A stretch of 64,000 nucleotides of DNA from Anodontia alba (lineage: Eukaryota > Mollusca > Bivalvia > Lucinida > Lucinidae), in assembly GCA_964016985.1 (NCBI GenBank), contig OZ024828.1, positions 75,389,264 through 75,453,263 of the forward strand, in the 5' to 3' direction. Below are positions 63,139 to 64,000 of the stretch, piece after piece (position 1 is the first letter of the stretch; each line of letters starts with the position of its first letter). A program made the translations under genes and the position numbers. The notes under the pieces are model-generated. The model searched no databases. It saw only the letters and a list, made by a program, of their open reading frames with translations, and was not told the origin of the DNA.

Positions 63139-63435
63139 TTTGTTTGTGTTGAGGTTTTACGGCCCAGTCAACCCAATGGGGTCATGTCGAGCGCGGTCAG
63201 TTTACCTAACCACACGTTTACTGGGCAGGCTTAGTCCTCTAAGCGGTTCACCAGTATTGTGCACATTCTTTCGCCAGAAACTGATAACTGCCCTTCTTGA
63301 ATCAGCGGAAGGGAGAGAATGACCGTAGAAAATATTTCATGATCAATCTCCACGAAAGAATGTTGCCGACCTCGGCGGGGGTTGAACCCGCGACCTCCTG
63401 GTCTCCAGTCGGACGGCGCATCCAACAGAGCCACC
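63139..63435 (-). mobile_element. Full-length tRNA-derived SINE with 11-bp target duplication
   Basis: Read on the minus strand: head CGGTGGCTCTGTTGGATGCG with box A TGGCTCTGTTGG and box B GGTTCAACCCC, then CTGATTCAAGAAGGGCAGTT, CGAAAGAATGTGCACAATAC, GGTAAACTGACCGCGCTCGA and GGGCCGTAAAACCTCAACAC with (AAAC)n. GATGTTTCTTG is found on both sides (63128-63138 and 63436-63446). Same family as 6862-7157. The clean duplication and intact boxes make it the youngest-looking copy. Confidence 0.93.
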
Positions 63436-63457
63436 GATGTTTCTTGAAAAAGGGCCT

Positions 63458-63823
63458 TACCGTATTCGACCTAATTACCGCACAGTGCGCTTAGGTTGTT
63501 CAAAATTATTGGGAAACTTATGGTAAAGTATGTATCCACCTATACTGAGGGTACACTTAAAAAAGATCAGTGAATGACTTATCAAATGATACTTATGCGA
63601 CCTTATTGTGTTTTCTTTTTTCTCTGATTTTCTTTATAAAAGCATATGTTGTGGGTACTCATTTGAATTACATCAACAAGTCGGTGCAATTCAAATGGGT
63701 ACCCACAACATATGCCTTTATAAAGAAGTAGACAAAAACTACACTGGCTGCAATCTGAGGACTACGGATTTGCTTGAGTGTGCGCTTATAGGAGTATGTG
63801 CAGTAATTATATCGAATATGGTA
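63458..63823 (+). repeat. Family-G foldback, copy 3 (best preserved)
   Basis: TACCGTATTCGACCTAATTA at the left, TAATTATATCGAATATGGTA at the right. Centre GGGTACTCATTTGAATTACA / GCAATTCAAATGGGTACCCA. Inner arms AGCATATGTTGTGGGTACTC / ACCCACAACATATGCC are shared with family F. Confidence 0.9.
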
Positions 63824-63869
63824 TTTGTCATTTGAATTGTCTCCATGAAATGAATATCAAGCCCAGTTT

Positions 63870-63912
63870 GCTAAGGCTGTCTGTCCCAATACTTAGGGTA
63901 AGTATGATATGT
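63870..63912 (+). repeat. Family-B end fragment
   Basis: GTTTGCTAAGGCTGTCTGTC then CCAATACTTAGGGTAAGTAT matches the right end of B. Nothing else of B precedes it. Confidence 0.6.
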
Positions 63913-64000
63913 TTATCAAAATAATAAAAAAAAAAAAAAAAAATCAAAATTATCATCAAATAATTTCCTTATGAAGTCATATGGTCCTTTCTTTCTTATT

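Overview
The window is eukaryotic, non-genic DNA that looks like a bivalve mollusc genome. It is AT-rich and has no operon-like gene layout or complete host gene. It is packed with short foldback elements (MITEs), tandem-repeat-bearing cassettes, satellites and tRNA-derived SINEs. I infer bivalve from cassettes that begin CAAGAGGCCCATGGGCC and end GCTCAGGTGAGCTAA around tandem arrays, a SINE body resembling the MetaSINE type, and the MITE load. I recognise these types from general knowledge and searched nothing. I cannot name the species.

Family letters used below. A = TTAA-flanked foldback with TIR CCCTTGTCCTGCTGAA and a core around CAGATCAGTTGGCTTC. B = foldback with core around GATCAGATGCCGC and ends near TACCCTAA-TATTGGGACA. 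C = cassette of about 1-2.3 kb with a hairpin at each end and internal tandem repeats. D and P = TTAA foldbacks starting CCCTTAAAGCGCCAA. E = TTAA foldback whose arms carry ATGCAAAT. F/F2 = foldback around GTGGGTACTCATTAGAAG. G = foldback with ends TACCGTATTCGACCTAATTA. K = foldback with TIR TGGGCCCAGTTGTTCAAA. L, M, N, S, Y = smaller families described in their entries. T1 and T2 = longer TIR elements that appear to have 5-bp target duplications.

Layout. 0-5 kb: B and M MITEs, then a 57-bp satellite broken by T2 and K. 5-10 kb: B, P, F copies, a full-length SINE and a 38-bp satellite of about 1.75 kb. 10-15 kb: a nested B/A pair, cassette C1 and a B/E/D chain. 15.8-19 kb: T1, a 2,965-bp TIR element sitting inside a family-A MITE. 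20-24 kb: N, L and cassette C2 inside an E copy. 24-25 kb, minus strand: a dead non-LTR retrotransposon fragment with a PHD-like zinc motif. 25-31 kb: a duplicated E segment, two tandem cassettes of other families, a GC-rich inverted pair and a 39-bp satellite. 31-37 kb: K, P, A, E, and a 906-bp Harbinger-like element with an exon-like insert. 37-44 kb: C3 inside A, a LINE C-terminal fragment cut by M, and C4 inside E. 44-50 kb: G with a SINE, a tRNA-like trimer, and a B copy holding three further elements. 51-64 kb: B, F, N, A copies, C5, two more SINEs and a G copy.

The theme is nesting. Many elements sit inside others, often with a readable empty site and target duplication, so relative ages can be ordered. 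The most notable items are T1, the C cassettes (conserved hairpin ends, interchangeable interiors of about 145-bp period), the shared-TTAA chains of A/D/E/P elements, and the possible captured exon at 33431-33600.
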